Assembly: GCF_019635465.1 (NCBI RefSeq)
Contig: NZ_JAHBZK010000006.1
Location: forward strand, 1 to 64,000
Source: Hydrogenophaga sp.
Lineage (GTDB): Bacteria; Pseudomonadota; Gammaproteobacteria; Burkholderiales; Burkholderiaceae_C
Direction: 5' to 3'
Length of the DNA: 64,000 bases
Under the pieces are notes generated by a model, which saw nothing but the letters and a program-made list of their open reading frames with translations, was not told the origin of the DNA and ran no database searches. A program made the position numbers and the translations under genes. Below are positions 51,803-60,836 of this stretch, in pieces (within the stretch, counting starts at the first letter, position 1; each line of letters opens with the position of its first letter).

Positions 51803-51828
51803 GCGCCCTACCCAAAGCGACAAGCAAC

Positions 51829-52590
51829 ATGGACATCAAGAACACGGTAGCGCTGGTGACCGGCGCGGGATCAGGCCTCGGCCTGGCGACTTGCAAAGCC
51901 CTGGTCGAAGCAGGCGCCCAAGTGGTGGCCGTCGATCTGGACGAAGAACGCCTGGTACGCGAGATGGCCCCGCTGGGCGAGCGCGTGCACACCCTGAAAG
52001 TGGATGTGGCCGACGACGCCAGTGTGGCGGCCGCCGTGGCGTTTGCGGTCGACACCTTCGGTGGCTTGCACGTGGCCGTGAACTGCGCGGGCATCCTGGG
52101 GCCGTGCAAGACCTTGTCCAAGGGTGAGCTCTTTCCGCTGGATCTCTGGAACCGAGTGATCGGCGTCAACCTCACCGGCACCTTCAACGTCATCCGGCAC
52201 GCCGCACGTGCGATGGCGGCCAACGAGCCCAACGAGGATGGAGAGCGTGGCGTGATCGTCAACACATCGTCCGGCGCGGCCTGGCAGGGGCAGATGGGGC
52301 AGGCCGCCTATAGCGCGAGCAAGGCCGCTGTCATGGGTCTGACGCTACCGGTGGCACGCGACCTGGCGTCGCACGGGGTGCGCGTCGTCGCGCTAGCGCC
52401 CGGCCTGTTCGAGACCGGCATGTCGGCCGGCATGCCGGCCAAGGTGGCGCAAAACATCATCGACAACGTGATCCTGTTCCCGAACCGCATGGGGCAGGCG
52501 CCGGAGTTCTCGGCCCTGGTTTGCCACGTGGTGGAGAACGCCTACCTGAATGCCACCACGCTAAGCATCGACGGCGGGGCCCGGCTCTGA
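51829..52590 (+). CDS. Short-chain dehydrogenase, HSD10-like
   Basis: 253 residues from ATG 51829. Rossmann motif VALVTGAGSGLGLATCKALV, NCAG in LHVAVNCAGILGPCKTL, active-site Ser in VIVNTSSGAAWQGQMGQ and YSASKAAVMGL. The layout resembles 17-beta-HSD type 10 / 2-methyl-3-hydroxybutyryl-CoA dehydrogenase, fitting oxidation of a 2-methyl-3-hydroxyacyl-CoA next to the racemase and thiolase. Confidence 0.87.
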   Translation: MDIKNTVALVTGAGSGLGLATCKALVEAGAQVVAVDLDEERLVREMAPLGERVHTLKVDVADDASVAAAVAFAVDTFGGLHVAVNCAGILGPCKTLSKGELFPLDLWNRVIGVNLTGTFNVIRHAARAMAANEPNEDGERGVIVNTSSGAAWQGQMGQAAYSASKAAVMGLTLPVARDLASHGVRVVALAPGLFETGMSAGMPAKVAQNIIDNVILFPNRMGQAPEFSALVCHVVENAYLNATTLSIDGGARL

Positions 52591-52633
52591 TGCCCATCGT
52601 GCAAGCGCGCCACGACCTGAACAAGGAGACCCG

Positions 52634-52672
52634 ATGGACATGATCCAACCTGGCAAAGGTCATTCGGCATGA
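52634..52672 (+). CDS. Possible 12-residue leader peptide coupled to livG
   Basis: ATG 52634, with AAGGAG upstream, opens MDMIQPGKGHSA and ends in a TGA that overlaps the livG ATG (ATGA at 52669-52672). livG itself has no good ribosome site, so translation of this short frame would deliver ribosomes to livG. It may be only a remnant of a former start; no regulatory codon run is seen. Confidence 0.35.
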   Translation: MDMIQPGKGHSA

Positions 52673-53466
52673 CGGCCGCCCACCCTGCCCACCACGACGA
52701 CGTCGTGCTCTCGGCCCGCAACCTGCTGCTGCAGTTCGGTGGCATCGTCGCGCTCAACGACGTGTCCATCGACGTGCGCAAGGACGAGTTGCTGGCCATC
52801 ATCGGCCCGAACGGCGCGGGCAAGTCCTCGCTCATGAACTGCCTGAGCGGCTTCTACCGCCCCAAGAAAGGTGACATCACGCTCGGCGGGCGCAGCGTGC
52901 GCCAGATGGCGGTGCACGAGGTTGCGGGCCAGGGCCTGGCCAGGACCTTCCAGGGCACGCACATCTTCTCGGGCATGACGGTGGTCGAGAACCTGATGGT
53001 GGGCCGCCACCTGCACATGCGCACGAACCTGGCGCAGTCGTTCTTCTACTTTGGCGCGGCCCGGCGCGAAGAGGTGGCCCATCGGGAAGTGGTGGAGGAA
53101 ATCATCGAGTTCCTGGAAATCGAGGCCATCCGCCATGCCCCGGTGGGCAGCCTCGGCTATGGCCTTCGCAAGCGCGTCGACCTGGGCCGGGCGCTGGCTC
53201 AGGATCCTCGCATCCTCTTGATGGACGAGCCCATGGCGGGCATGAACGCGGAGGAAAAAGAGGACCTGGCGCGCTTCATCCTAGACGTGCGCGAGGCCAA
53301 ACGCATTCCGGTCGTACTGGTGGAGCACGACATGGGCGTGGTGATGGACCTGGCCGACCGCATTGCGGTGCTCGACTTCGGCCGCAAGATCGCCGAAGGA
53401 ACCCCCAAGGAGATCCAGGCCGATCCTGCCGTCATGAAGGCCTATCTCGGGGAGGACGGGCCATGA
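52669..53466 (+). CDS. livG: Branched-chain-type ABC transporter ATP-binding protein (LivG), second system
   Basis: 265 residues. Walker A IIGPNGAGKSSLMNCLSGF, GLARTFQGTHIFSGMTVVEN, signature SLGYGLRKRVDLGRAL, Walker B ILLMDEPMAGMNAEE. Its stop overlaps the start of the acyl-CoA synthetase gene, and the rest of the transporter follows, so transporter and ligase are made together. Confidence 0.94.
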   Translation: MTAAHPAHHDDVVLSARNLLLQFGGIVALNDVSIDVRKDELLAIIGPNGAGKSSLMNCLSGFYRPKKGDITLGGRSVRQMAVHEVAGQGLARTFQGTHIFSGMTVVENLMVGRHLHMRTNLAQSFFYFGAARREEVAHREVVEEIIEFLEIEAIRHAPVGSLGYGLRKRVDLGRALAQDPRILLMDEPMAGMNAEEKEDLARFILDVREAKRIPVVLVEHDMGVVMDLADRIAVLDFGRKIAEGTPKEIQADPAVMKAYLGEDGP

Positions 53467-55430
53467 AGCTCCAGATCGAAACCCTGCCGCAGCTGTTGCA
53501 GCGCCGTGCGCAGGCCACGCCCGATCGGCTGTCCCAACGCCACAAGCAGCGCGGCATCTGGCGCGAGTACAGCTTCTCGGCGGTGCAGCGCCATGTGCTG
53601 GAGCTGACCCTGGGGCTGCACCGCATGGGCGTGCAGCGCGGCGCCACCGTGGCCATCATGGGCGAGAACGAGCCGCAGCACTACTGGGCCGAATTCGCGG
53701 CGCACGCGCTGGGCTGCAAGGTGGTCTCGCTGTATCCAGACCTGACGGCGGAGGAAGTCCGGTACCTGCTGGAAGACAGTGAGACGGTCTGCCTGTTCGC
53801 TCAGGACCAGGAACAGGTGGACAAGGGCCTGGAGGTCAAGGACGGACTGGGGCTGCTGCGCCACATCGTGTACTGGGACGACACGGGCATGTGGTCCTAC
53901 AAGGACCCCGTCCTTAGCACCTTCGGGGCGGTGCAGCAGCAAGGGCGCGAGCTGGATGCGCAGGCCCCTGAATTGTACCGCTCGCTGGTGGCGCAGGGCA
54001 CGCCCGACGATGTGGCGGTGTTGTCCTACACCTCGGGCACCACCGGCAAACCCAAGGGGGTGGTGCTCACGCACCGCTTCCTGATCGACAACGCGCAGCG
54101 CCTGATCCAGGCCACCGATGCCCAGCCGGGCATGGAGTACCTGAGCTACATCGCGCCGGCCTGGGCCACTGAGCAGATCAACGGGATTTCCATGGGCCTG
54201 GGCTTGCCCATGGTGGTCAACTTCCCGGAAAGCCCCGAGCAGGTGCTGGCCAACATCCGGGAACTGGCGGTCGAGGCCATGACCTTCGCCCCGCGCCAAT
54301 GGGAAAGCATGGCCTCGTCGGTGCAGGCTCACATGCTGGACGCCGGGCCGGTGCGGCGTGCCGTGTACGAATGGGGCTTGAAGGTGGGGCATGCCTTCCA
54401 CGTCGGCCGCCTGGATGGCAAGCCGGTCGGCTGGCTGGATCGCCTGCAGTTCCCCCTGGCCGAAGCCCTGGTCCTGCGGCCGTTGCGCGACCAACTGGGC
54501 CTGACCCGGTTGCGAATCGCCAGTTGCGGGGGGGCCACCATGGCGCCCGACGTGTTTCGCATGTTCCACGCCATGGGCGTGCCGCTGCGGAACATCTACG
54601 GCTCCACCGAAACTGGCCTGCTCACCTGCCACCAGGGCGAGCGCTTCGATCTGGAAACCGTAGGGCACTGGATGCAGGCGCACCCGCAGGCGGGCGCACC
54701 GCTCGAATGGCGGGTGAGCTCCGACGGCGAGCTCCAGATCCGGGGTGGGAGTCCCTTTCTGGGCTACTACCGACGGGAGGGCTCGGTCGAGTCCAAGGTC
54801 AAGGCCGGCTGGTTCCACACCGGCGATGCCGTGACCAGGACCGAGCGAGGAGAGCTGGTCTTTCTGGAGCGGCTGTCCGACCTGAAGCGGCTGCGCAGCG
54901 GTGACACCTTTCCGCCCCAATTCGTCGAGACGCGCCTTCGCTTCAGCCCCTTCATCAAGGACATCATGACCGTGGGCGATGAGCAGCGCGATTTCGTGGC
55001 CGCGCTCATCAACATCGACATGGCCGTGCTGTCGCGCTGGGCCGAAGACAAGCGCATCGGTTTCTCGACCTTCACCGATCTGTCGCAGCGGCCCGAGATC
55101 GCGGCCCTGATCAGCCAGGAAATCGCGCGTGTCAACCAGTTCCTGCCTGCGCATGCGCGGGTGAAGCGATTCGCCAACTTCCCCAAGGAACTTGATCCCG
55201 ACGAAGGCGAGCTGACGCGTTCGCGCAAGCTGCGGCGCGAGTTCCTGGAGGAGCGCTACGGCGCCCTGATCCAGGGCCTGTACGACGGCTCCCGTGAGGT
55301 GCGGATCGACATCCCCGTGACCTACCAGGACGGACGCCGGAGCAACTTCAACGCGAACGTGTTCATTCACGATGCCGACGGATCCGGTGCAAACACCTCG
55401 ACCGAACCCCAGCGCAGGAGGCCTGCATGA
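53463..55430 (+). CDS. Long-chain-type acyl-CoA synthetase embedded in the LIV operon
   Basis: 655 residues. ANL motifs: LSYTSGTTGKPKGVVLTH (P-loop), NIYGSTETGLLT, WFHTGDAVTR and the FadD15-like C terminus FVAALINIDMAVLSRWAEDK. The region equivalent to the catalytic Lys loop reads ELTRSRKLRREFLEERYG. Inserted between livG and livH with 4-base overlaps on both sides, it suggests import coupled to CoA activation (vectorial acylation). The substrate is probably a medium or long hydrophobic acid. Confidence 0.92.
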   Translation: MKLQIETLPQLLQRRAQATPDRLSQRHKQRGIWREYSFSAVQRHVLELTLGLHRMGVQRGATVAIMGENEPQHYWAEFAAHALGCKVVSLYPDLTAEEVRYLLEDSETVCLFAQDQEQVDKGLEVKDGLGLLRHIVYWDDTGMWSYKDPVLSTFGAVQQQGRELDAQAPELYRSLVAQGTPDDVAVLSYTSGTTGKPKGVVLTHRFLIDNAQRLIQATDAQPGMEYLSYIAPAWATEQINGISMGLGLPMVVNFPESPEQVLANIRELAVEAMTFAPRQWESMASSVQAHMLDAGPVRRAVYEWGLKVGHAFHVGRLDGKPVGWLDRLQFPLAEALVLRPLRDQLGLTRLRIASCGGATMAPDVFRMFHAMGVPLRNIYGSTETGLLTCHQGERFDLETVGHWMQAHPQAGAPLEWRVSSDGELQIRGGSPFLGYYRREGSVESKVKAGWFHTGDAVTRTERGELVFLERLSDLKRLRSGDTFPPQFVETRLRFSPFIKDIMTVGDEQRDFVAALINIDMAVLSRWAEDKRIGFSTFTDLSQRPEIAALISQEIARVNQFLPAHARVKRFANFPKELDPDEGELTRSRKLRREFLEERYGALIQGLYDGSREVRIDIPVTYQDGRRSNFNANVFIHDADGSGANTSTEPQRRRPA

Positions 55431-56311
55431 GCGATTTTCTGAACTACCTCATCAACGGGGCATTGACCGGTCTTCTCTACGCCCTGATGGCCATGGGCTT
55501 CGTGGTGATCTACCGCGCGTCCAAGGTGTTCAACTTCGCGCAGGGAGAGCTGGTCGTCTTCGGTGGTTACATGGTGTGGTGGACCATCATCCAGATGGGC
55601 ATGCCGATGTGGCTTGGTCTGCCCGTGGCCTTCGCGAGCGCGGCGATCTTCGGGCTGATGATCGAGCGGATCTTCTTCGCTCGCCTCGTGGGCGAATCCG
55701 TCTTCTCGATGGTGATGGTGACCATCGGGCTGCTGATCCTGATCCGCGGCATCGTGCTGGTGTTCTTTGGCCCCCAGGTGCGCGCGTTCCCGATCATCTT
55801 TCCGATCGAACCCATCATCCTGGGTGACGTGGTCATCTCCCGCTCGCTGCTGTACGGCGGCCTGCTGACTATCGCCTTCGGCTTTGGCCTGTCCTGGTTC
55901 TTCAACCGGACCCGCATGGGCTTGACGATGACGGCCGTGGCCGAAGACCACCAGGTGGCCATGTCCATGGGTATCTCGGTGCAGCGCTCGATCGCCTTCG
56001 CCTGGATGCTGGGCGCCGCGCTCTCGACGCTGGGCGCCATGGTCCACCTGAGCGGCCGCTCCATCAACATGATGAGCTCCGACATCGGGCTGGCGGCGCT
56101 GCCGGTGGCCTTGCTGGCGGGCCTGGAGTCGCTGGCCGGGCTGCTGCTGGCCGGCATTCTGGTCGGCGTCATCCAGGGGCTGGCATCGGCCTACCTCGAT
56201 CCCCTGGTGGGCGGGGCGCTGGGCTCGGTCTTCCCTTTCATCATCATGCTGCTGATGTTGTTGATCCGTCCCACCGGCCTGTTCGGCTGGAAAACCATTG
56301 AGAGGGTATGA
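55427..56311 (+). CDS. livH: Branched-chain-type ABC transporter permease (LivH), second system
   Basis: 294 residues. LivH signature YALMAMGFVVIYRASKVFNF then AQGELVVFGGYMVW, and AVAEDHQVAMSMGISVQRSI. About eight membrane segments. Overlaps the synthetase gene upstream and livM downstream by 4 bases. Confidence 0.94.
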   Translation: MSDFLNYLINGALTGLLYALMAMGFVVIYRASKVFNFAQGELVVFGGYMVWWTIIQMGMPMWLGLPVAFASAAIFGLMIERIFFARLVGESVFSMVMVTIGLLILIRGIVLVFFGPQVRAFPIIFPIEPIILGDVVISRSLLYGGLLTIAFGFGLSWFFNRTRMGLTMTAVAEDHQVAMSMGISVQRSIAFAWMLGAALSTLGAMVHLSGRSINMMSSDIGLAALPVALLAGLESLAGLLLAGILVGVIQGLASAYLDPLVGGALGSVFPFIIMLLMLLIRPTGLFGWKTIERV

Positions 56312-57366
56312 GCATGGATCCCGCAGGCGTCTTCGCGACCTCGTTTACCCAGGACCAAGCGCTGGTGCGCACGCGCCGCCAGGCCGTGACACTGGTCCTG
56401 TTCGTGCTGGCCATGTTCTCGCTGCCCTTCGTCGCCGACGCCCGCGCGGTGGCGGTGATGACGTCGATGCTGATCACCGCCGTGGTGGTGATCGGCCTGC
56501 AGATCAACACCGGCCTGGCCGGCCAGATCAACATGGGCCAGGCGGCCTTCATGGGAGTGGGCGCGTACGCCACCGCGCTGCTGGCAACCAAGGGCGGCCT
56601 GCCGTTCTGGCTCGCGCTGCCGGCGGGCGGTGTGTGCGCGGCTCTGTTCGGCCTGGTGTTCGGCTTGGCCGCCGTGCGCATCAAGGGCTTCTACCTGGCC
56701 CTGACGACGATCGCGGCACAGATCCTGTTCCATTTCATGGTGCTGAACATGCCCGCGGCCTGGCTGGGAGGCTCCAACGGCATCACGGTCGAAGCGGCCC
56801 GGCTGTTCGGCCTGGTGCTCGACACCGACACCGGCGTCTACTACCTGTGCCTGGTGGTCGCCTGCATCATGATCGCCGGCGCCTACGGCGTGGCCCGCAG
56901 CCGGCACGGTCGGATCTTCGCCGCCGTTCGCGATGACGATGTCGCCTCCGGCATGATGGGCATCAACGTGGTGCGCACCAAGGCACTGGCCTTCCTGCTG
57001 GGTGCGTTCTACGCGGGCATCGGGGGAGGGCTGTGGGCGTACTACGTGCGCTTCGTCTCGATCGACCAGTTCACCCTGATCCACTCCATCTGGTTCATCG
57101 CCATGATCATCGTGGGCGGCATGGGCTCGGTGACGGGCGCATTGATTGGCGTGTTCGTCATCCGGCTTGCGCAGGAATCCTTCACCAGCGTGGGCCCTTC
57201 GCTGGTCGAGAGCTTCTCCTTCCTGAGCGGCGACGTGGTCTTCGCCGCGATGAACATTTTCCTGGGCGGCATCATCGCCGGCTTCCTGATTTTCGAGCCG
57301 CGTGGATTGATGCACCGCTGGAACATCCTCAAGCGTTCCTACCGGATGTGGCCCTACCCCTACTGA
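56308..57366 (+). CDS. livM: Branched-chain-type ABC transporter permease (LivM), second system
   Basis: 352 residues; a longer N terminus than usual (MSMDPAGVFATSFTQDQALV) precedes the first membrane segment. LivM signatures LAGQINMGQAAFMGVGAYAT, AVRDDDVASGMMGINVVRTK and GGMGSVTGALIGVFVIRLA are present. Followed by an 81-base gap before the binding protein gene. Confidence 0.94.
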   Translation: MSMDPAGVFATSFTQDQALVRTRRQAVTLVLFVLAMFSLPFVADARAVAVMTSMLITAVVVIGLQINTGLAGQINMGQAAFMGVGAYATALLATKGGLPFWLALPAGGVCAALFGLVFGLAAVRIKGFYLALTTIAAQILFHFMVLNMPAAWLGGSNGITVEAARLFGLVLDTDTGVYYLCLVVACIMIAGAYGVARSRHGRIFAAVRDDDVASGMMGINVVRTKALAFLLGAFYAGIGGGLWAYYVRFVSIDQFTLIHSIWFIAMIIVGGMGSVTGALIGVFVIRLAQESFTSVGPSLVESFSFLSGDVVFAAMNIFLGGIIAGFLIFEPRGLMHRWNILKRSYRMWPYPY

Positions 57367-57447
57367 TGCCGGATCTTCGCGGCCGTCCGCTGCGCTGGAG
57401 GACGGTCGATTCGTGTTGGACAGCGTGATCAAAATCAGGAGACTTGT

Positions 57448-58698
57448 GTGAATACAAACAATGGATGTCTGTCGGCCCTCGCGCGTCTGGCGCAATACGG
57501 CGCCTTGGCCGCGGGTGTGTTCGGTCTGGCGGGCACGGCCCAGGCGCAGACCACGTACAACATCGCCGGCCTGGCCGACTTCACGGGGCCCTATGCCGAT
57601 GTCATGAAGGACATGACGGGCTGCCGCAAGGGCGTTCTGGACTGGTGGAGCGAAGAGGTGGGCAAGGCCCAGGGCGTGGCGCTTCGCATCAAGGAGTACG
57701 ACACGCGCTACGATGTCGCGCAGGTGGCCAGCCTGTGGCCCGGCATCAAATCGGAACTCGACCCCGTGGCGATCCTGGGCATCGGCGGCTCGGACGCGGC
57801 GGCACTGCAGCAGCGCCTGCCCAACGACAAGGTGCCTCAGATCCTGGCCACCGCCGGCTATGGCTTCGCCTGGAAGAGCGACAGCTGGGTGTTCAACGCA
57901 CGCGCCACCTACCCGCACGAAGTGGCGGCCTTCTACACCTGGCTGCAGAAAAAATCGGGTTCCACGGCGCCGATCAAGGTCGGCGTGATCTCGTCCGAGG
58001 TTTCCCCGGCCTACGTGGACATCCACAAGGGCACCGAGAAGTTCGCGAAGGACAACCCCAAGATCCTGGAGGTCGTGGAGACGGTCTACACCGAAGCCCA
58101 GCCGACTGACCTCACCCAGCAGGTGAACCGCTTGGTCCGCAAGGGCGCGACCGTGCTCCAGGTCTTCAACAACACGGCCTCCGTGGTGGCGACCCGCCGT
58201 GCACTTCAGAGCCTGGGCAAGACCAACATCCCCATCGTCATGTCGGCCCACAACGGCCTGGTTTCCTCGGGCAAGGCCCTGGGCGGGCTGGAGCAGATGG
58301 AGGGCAACTTCGAGGTCTACGGCATGGCCATGTCCACGGACGATCCCACTCCGGCACGCGCCTACTTCGAGCAGTTGCGCACCAAGTACAAGGCGCAGGT
58401 CAGCTACACCTCGGCCTGCATCATGGGCATGAGCCAGGGACTGATCGTGGCCCGTGCCGTCGAGCAGGCGATCAAGACCAAAGGTGCCAAGGGCGTCAAG
58501 GGCGAAGACGTGCGCGCGGCGCTGCTGACCACGCCGATGCCGAGTGAACGCAGCTTCGGCGTGCTGCCCGACCTCCAGTATGGCAAGGACGCGCCCTTCC
58601 CCACCGAAGGCCTGGCCGTGAACATCGGCACGGTCGAAAAGGGCAAGTACAAGCTGCTGGAGCAGAACGTTCCCATGCCCGTGCTGAACAAGTGGTAA
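57448..58698 (+). CDS. livK: Branched-chain-type ABC transporter periplasmic binding protein, second system
   Basis: 416 residues, GTG start at 57448 with AGGAGA upstream. Signal peptide LAAGVFGLAGTAQAQ, then TYNIAGLADFTGPYADVMKD and ILGIGGSDAAALQQRLPNDK of the type I fold. It differs strongly from the binding protein at 41702-42898, so the two transporters should have different ligands. A strong hairpin follows the gene, as often found after binding-protein genes that are expressed above their neighbours. Confidence 0.92.
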   Translation: MNTNNGCLSALARLAQYGALAAGVFGLAGTAQAQTTYNIAGLADFTGPYADVMKDMTGCRKGVLDWWSEEVGKAQGVALRIKEYDTRYDVAQVASLWPGIKSELDPVAILGIGGSDAAALQQRLPNDKVPQILATAGYGFAWKSDSWVFNARATYPHEVAAFYTWLQKKSGSTAPIKVGVISSEVSPAYVDIHKGTEKFAKDNPKILEVVETVYTEAQPTDLTQQVNRLVRKGATVLQVFNNTASVVATRRALQSLGKTNIPIVMSAHNGLVSSGKALGGLEQMEGNFEVYGMAMSTDDPTPARAYFEQLRTKYKAQVSYTSACIMGMSQGLIVARAVEQAIKTKGAKGVKGEDVRAALLTTPMPSERSFGVLPDLQYGKDAPFPTEGLAVNIGTVEKGKYKLLEQNVPMPVLNKW

Positions 58699-58707
58699 AT
58701 GAACCCT

Positions 58708-58739
58708 GGCCTGGATCCGGATCGATTCCGATCCAGGCC
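58708..58739 (+). other. Intercistronic hairpin after the binding-protein gene
   Basis: Perfect 10-bp arms GGCCTGGATC (58708-58717) and GATCCAGGCC (58730-58739) with a 12-base loop. No T-run follows, so it is not a normal terminator; it more likely protects the 3' end of livK mRNA, allowing differential expression relative to livF. Confidence 0.65.
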
Positions 58740-58746
58740 CACTCCA

Positions 58747-59547
58747 ATGGAGTCCCCTGTGCTTGAACTGAACAACGTCGAGGTCCTGTACAGCGATGTC
58801 ATTCTCGCGGTCAAAGGCATTTCGGCCAAAGTGCCTGCCGGGCAATGCGTGACCCTCCTGGGGGCGAACGGTGCCGGCAAGAGCACCACGTTGAAGGCCA
58901 TATCGAACCTGATCAAAACGGAAGACGGCCGTGTGACGGCCGGCACCATCAGTTTCGATGGTATCGACATCGCGGGGGGCAATCCGGCCGACCAAGTCCG
59001 TCGAGGCATGGTGCACGTGATGGAGGGCCGCAAGGTGCTGCGGCATATGACGGTGGAGCAGAACCTGGTGGTCGGCGGACACATGGGCTCCGGGCGCGAT
59101 GCCAGGGCCCTGCTGGACGAGGTATATGGTCGCATCAAGCGGCTTGCCGCCCTGCGTCACCGCACGGCGGGCTACCTGTCCGGGGGCGAGCAGCAGTTGC
59201 TGGTGATCGGGCGTGCCCTCATGGCCAAGCCCAAGCTGGTCATGATCGATGAACCCTCGCTGGGCCTGGCCCCGCTCATGGTGGAGGAGGTCTACGGCCT
59301 GCTGTCCGAGCTCAAGGCCAGCGGCCTGACGCTGCTGATCGTCGAGCAGAACACGCGCGTCGCGCTGGAGCTGGCCGACTACGGCTATGTGATGGAGGGT
59401 GGCCGCGTCGTGCTCGAAGGCCCGTCGACCAGCCTGCGGAGCAACGAGGACGTGCGCGAGTTCTACCTGGGCCTGACGGTGGAAGGTGAACGCAAGAGCT
59501 TCAGGGACATGAAGCACTATCGCCGCCGCAAGCGGTGGTTGGGCTGA
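58747..59547 (+). CDS. livF: Branched-chain-type ABC transporter ATP-binding protein (LivF), second system
   Basis: 266 residues from ATG 58747 (MESPVLELNNVEVLYSD); an earlier ATG 58699 lies before the hairpin, and GTG 58759 with GGAG upstream is a close alternative. Walker A LLGANGAGKSTTLKAISNL, GMVHVMEGRKVLRHMTVEQN, signature YLSGGEQQLLVIGRALM, Walker B LVMIDEPSLGLAP. A basic C-terminal extension (KHYRRRKRWLG) is typical of this subgroup in Burkholderiales. Completes the second transporter. Confidence 0.92.
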   Translation: MESPVLELNNVEVLYSDVILAVKGISAKVPAGQCVTLLGANGAGKSTTLKAISNLIKTEDGRVTAGTISFDGIDIAGGNPADQVRRGMVHVMEGRKVLRHMTVEQNLVVGGHMGSGRDARALLDEVYGRIKRLAALRHRTAGYLSGGEQQLLVIGRALMAKPKLVMIDEPSLGLAPLMVEEVYGLLSELKASGLTLLIVEQNTRVALELADYGYVMEGGRVVLEGPSTSLRSNEDVREFYLGLTVEGERKSFRDMKHYRRRKRWLG

Positions 59548-59592
59548 GGGCATGGCCCGTCGGAACCGACAGACAAAATTCAAGGATGAGCA

Positions 59593-60744
59593 ATGAGCAG
59601 CGTGTCGAATGCGTTTTTGAGCGAACAGGAAGTGATGATCCGGGAGTCGGCCCGCCGCGTGGCCAACGAGGTGGTGGCCAGCACCGCTGCCGAGCGCGAC
59701 CGCAGCAGCGCCTGGCCTCACGATGAAATCCGGGCGGTGGCTGAACTCGGCTTCATGGGAATGCTGGCGCCCCAGGCCTACGGCGGATCTGGGCTGTCGT
59801 TCGTGGAGTACTGCCTGGCTATTGAGGAATTCGCCGCAGCCGATGGCGGCTTTGCCACCATGATGCATGTGCACAACTCGGCCGCGCACGTGCTGCGGTC
59901 GTTTGGCACCGAGGAGCAGATGAACTCCTTTCTGCCCGAGCTGGCCAGTGCGCAACGTATCGGGGCCTTCCTGCTGTCCGAACCCCAAGCTGGATCGGAC
60001 ACCGCCGCCATCCGCACCACGGCCCGGCGCGAGGGCAACAGCTATGTGCTCAATGGGAGCAAGCAATGGATCTCAAACGGCAGCGAGGCCGGCTTCGCAC
60101 TGGTGGTCGCCGCCACGGGCGATCCGGGCTCCCGCGACCGCTTCAGCCTCTTCATCGCGGATCCGAAGGAACCGGGGTACCAGTGCCTTCGAATCGAGAA
60201 CAAGCTGGGTCAGCACACGGCTCACACCGCCCAGATCCAGTTGGACAACCTGCGTGTGCCAGCGAAGAACATGGTTGGCGAGGAAGGGCGTGGCTATGGC
60301 AAGGCGCTCTCCTTGCTGTCGGATGGCCGCATCGCGATCGCAGCGCTGTCCATCGGCATTGCCCGTGCTGCTTTGGAGGCCGCGATCCACTACGCGAAGG
60401 AGCGGGAGGCCTATGGCAAACCGATCGCCGAACTGCAGGCCGTGAGCTTTGACCTGGCGGAGATGGCCACGCAGGTGGACGTGGCCCGCCAGTTCATGCT
60501 GTACGCCGCGCGCCTGACGGATGCGAAACTGCCGTCCATCAAAGAGGCTGCGATGGCCAAGCTATTTGCCAGCGAAATGGCAGAGAAGGTCTGTTCGGCT
60601 GCGCTGCAGGTCCATGGCGGCTACGGCTACGTGAATGACTTCCCCGTCGAGCGCTATTACCGCGACGTGCGGGTGACGAAGATCTACGAAGGCACCAGCC
60701 ACATCCAGAGGCTGATTATTGCGCGCCAGATCTTGGCAGGATGA
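59593..60744 (+). CDS. Acyl-CoA dehydrogenase, short (~380-residue) type
   Basis: 383 residues. Motifs LSEPQAGSDTAAIRTTARRE, LNGSKQWISNGSEAGFALVV, IENKLGQHTAHTAQIQLDN and the C-terminal VHGGYGYVNDFPVERYYRD, KIYEGTSHIQRLIIARQI. The catalytic Glu region is YEGTS. FAD enzyme introducing the 2,3 double bond in acyl-CoA. Last enzyme of the plus-strand operon, 45 bases after livF. Confidence 0.93.
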   Translation: MSSVSNAFLSEQEVMIRESARRVANEVVASTAAERDRSSAWPHDEIRAVAELGFMGMLAPQAYGGSGLSFVEYCLAIEEFAAADGGFATMMHVHNSAAHVLRSFGTEEQMNSFLPELASAQRIGAFLLSEPQAGSDTAAIRTTARREGNSYVLNGSKQWISNGSEAGFALVVAATGDPGSRDRFSLFIADPKEPGYQCLRIENKLGQHTAHTAQIQLDNLRVPAKNMVGEEGRGYGKALSLLSDGRIAIAALSIGIARAALEAAIHYAKEREAYGKPIAELQAVSFDLAEMATQVDVARQFMLYAARLTDAKLPSIKEAAMAKLFASEMAEKVCSAALQVHGGYGYVNDFPVERYYRDVRVTKIYEGTSHIQRLIIARQILAG

Positions 60745-60836
60745 CTCGGGCTTGCGACTTGAAGCTGCGATTAGCCTGTCCGATATCATCGAAGCCCAGC
60801 CTGCATCCGGGTTAACGCGCAGAGGACACTGCAAGA

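Noticed and set aside
53442..55370. 642-codon open frame on the minus strand
   Set aside because: Antisense shadow of the acyl-CoA synthetase.
56191..60066. 1291-codon open frame on the minus strand
   Set aside because: It runs antisense to five clearly real genes (livH to acyl-CoA dehydrogenase); its His/Gly/Arg-rich product is the usual shadow of GC-rich coding DNA.
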